Shown here: in pieces, positions 14,907 through 15,686 of the stretch
Numbering within the stretch: position 1 is the first letter of the stretch
Layout: every line of letters starts with the position of its first letter
Source: Candidatus Cloacimonadota bacterium
GTDB taxonomy: Bacteria > Cloacimonadota > Cloacimonadia > Cloacimonadales > TCS61
Length of the DNA stretch: 15,686 nucleotides
Direction: 5' to 3'
NCBI GenBank assembly: GCA_030596265.1
Contig: JAUVKM010000020.1
Location: 1-15,686 of the forward strand
Notes under the pieces: model-generated
What the model saw: only the letters and a program-made list of their open reading frames with translations
Told to the model about the DNA's origin: nothing
The model's database searches: none
Position numbers and translations under genes: made by a program

Positions 14907-15686
14907 ATGAATTGTTTAGGGAACTTTTATACTCCGCAAATGAAAGTTATTCATCGAGGAAAGGTACGTGATAGTGTACGTATTGATGAAAAAACAAGAA
15001 TGATCATTGTATCTGATAGGATATCAAGCTTTGATAGTGTTTTGAACAATTTCATTCCACAGAAAGGTGCAGTATTAACAGGAATTACAAATTTCTGGTT
15101 CGAGAAAACAAAACATATTGTTGATAATCATTTCGTCAGAATGATCGATCCTAATATTAGCTTAGTGAAGGAAGCACAACCAATCAAAATCGAGGTGATC
15201 GTGCGCGGCTATTTAACGGGTTCGATGTGGCGAGGATACAAAAATGGAAAACGAAATTTCAGTGGCGTAGTTGCACCTGATGGGTTGAGCCAAAATAACA
15301 AATTTCCATCTCCACTTGTAACTCCTACAACAAAAGAAGATTCGGATCATCCTATTACACCTGAAGATATCGTGAAGGAAAGTTGGACTACAAAATCAAT
15401 CTATGATGAGATGAGTAAAATCTCGTTAGAGTTGTTTGATTTTGGTAGTAAATTTTTAGAAGAAAAGGGAATCATTCTGGTCGATACAAAATATGAATTT
15501 GGTATTATCGATGGTAAAATAGTTCTGATCGATGAAATTCATACACCCGATTCATCAAGATTTTGGAGTTTGGAAGATTACAAAAAAGATTCAACAAAAG
15601 TAGATTCGATCGATAAGGAATATGTACGTCAATGGTTATTAAAGAATAAAGTTGATGGCAAATTTCCAAATGTTTTAGCTGAAGAA
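14907..15686 (+). CDS. purC: PurC, SAICAR synthase (partial, 3' end outside window)
   Basis: The frame is open from ATG 14907 to the right edge: 260 residues without a stop. AGAGG at 14896-14900 lies six bases upstream. The enzyme joins CAIR and aspartate with ATP to give SAICAR, the step between AIR carboxylation and PurB. Signatures are GKVRDS (18-23), SDRISSFDS (about 36-44), RGYLTGSMW (100-108), VDTKYEFG (192-199) and DEIHTPDSSRFW (209-220). The layout is that of the longer, about 300-residue form rather than the short 240-residue form, so roughly 40-50 residues are probably missing beyond the window. It follows the GxxExxY unit by 37 bases. Confidence 0.96.
   Translation, partial: MNCLGNFYTPQMKVIHRGKVRDSVRIDEKTRMIIVSDRISSFDSVLNNFIPQKGAVLTGITNFWFEKTKHIVDNHFVRMIDPNISLVKEAQPIKIEVIVRGYLTGSMWRGYKNGKRNFSGVVAPDGLSQNNKFPSPLVTPTTKEDSDHPITPEDIVKESWTTKSIYDEMSKISLELFDFGSKFLEEKGIILVDTKYEFGIIDGKIVLIDEIHTPDSSRFWSLEDYKKDSTKVDSIDKEYVRQWLLKNKVDGKFPNVLAEE

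Overview
The window is a stretch of a purine-biosynthesis operon from an AT-rich bacterium. Every gene reads on the + strand. The core order is: C-terminal end of a probable IMP dehydrogenase (guaB), purM, purL (long PurSL type), purQ, a class-V aminotransferase, purH, and purC, which runs off the right edge. The long PurL with a separate large PurQ, the low GC, and intergenic repeats of the 'FDIRYSLFDI' type would fit a lineage such as Cloacimonadota or another FCB or candidate phylum. That placement is inference from general impression, not a search result.

Four pieces of accessory DNA interrupt the pathway genes. (1) 1360-2478, between purM and purL, is a protein with a PD-(D/E)XK-like core lacking the usual lysine. 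(2) About 6304-7038 is a 240-residue HEPN-like domain with an R-x4-H motif, fused in frame to the end of PurQ. (3) 8963-12721 is a 1252-residue STAND-type NTPase with a nuclease-like N-terminus and a long unrecognised C-terminus, the architecture of antiviral STAND (Avs) proteins. (4) 14457-14843 is a GxxExxY protein with an intact nuclease motif, bounded by imperfect inverted repeats. In hand-counted samples the inserts are clearly more AT-rich than the pur genes: 10-15 G/C per 60 bases against 29-32.

Non-coding structure is concentrated at the joints. The purM-to-insert gap holds a probable dispersed-repeat remnant. The gap after the PurQ fusion holds four copies of an AGYTTCYRCT core inside hairpins, two in each orientation. 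The GxxExxY gene has terminal inverted repeats of 26 bases.

Functionally, PurL and PurQ make FGAM, PurM closes it to AIR, PurC makes SAICAR, PurH completes IMP, and GuaB leads toward GMP. The other pathway genes (purF, D, N, E, K, B) are not in the window. The inserts look like defence or selfish cargo carried in a strongly expressed essential operon. Whether they sense or affect purine metabolism is unknown. No tRNA, rRNA, CRISPR array, transposase or integrase was found.
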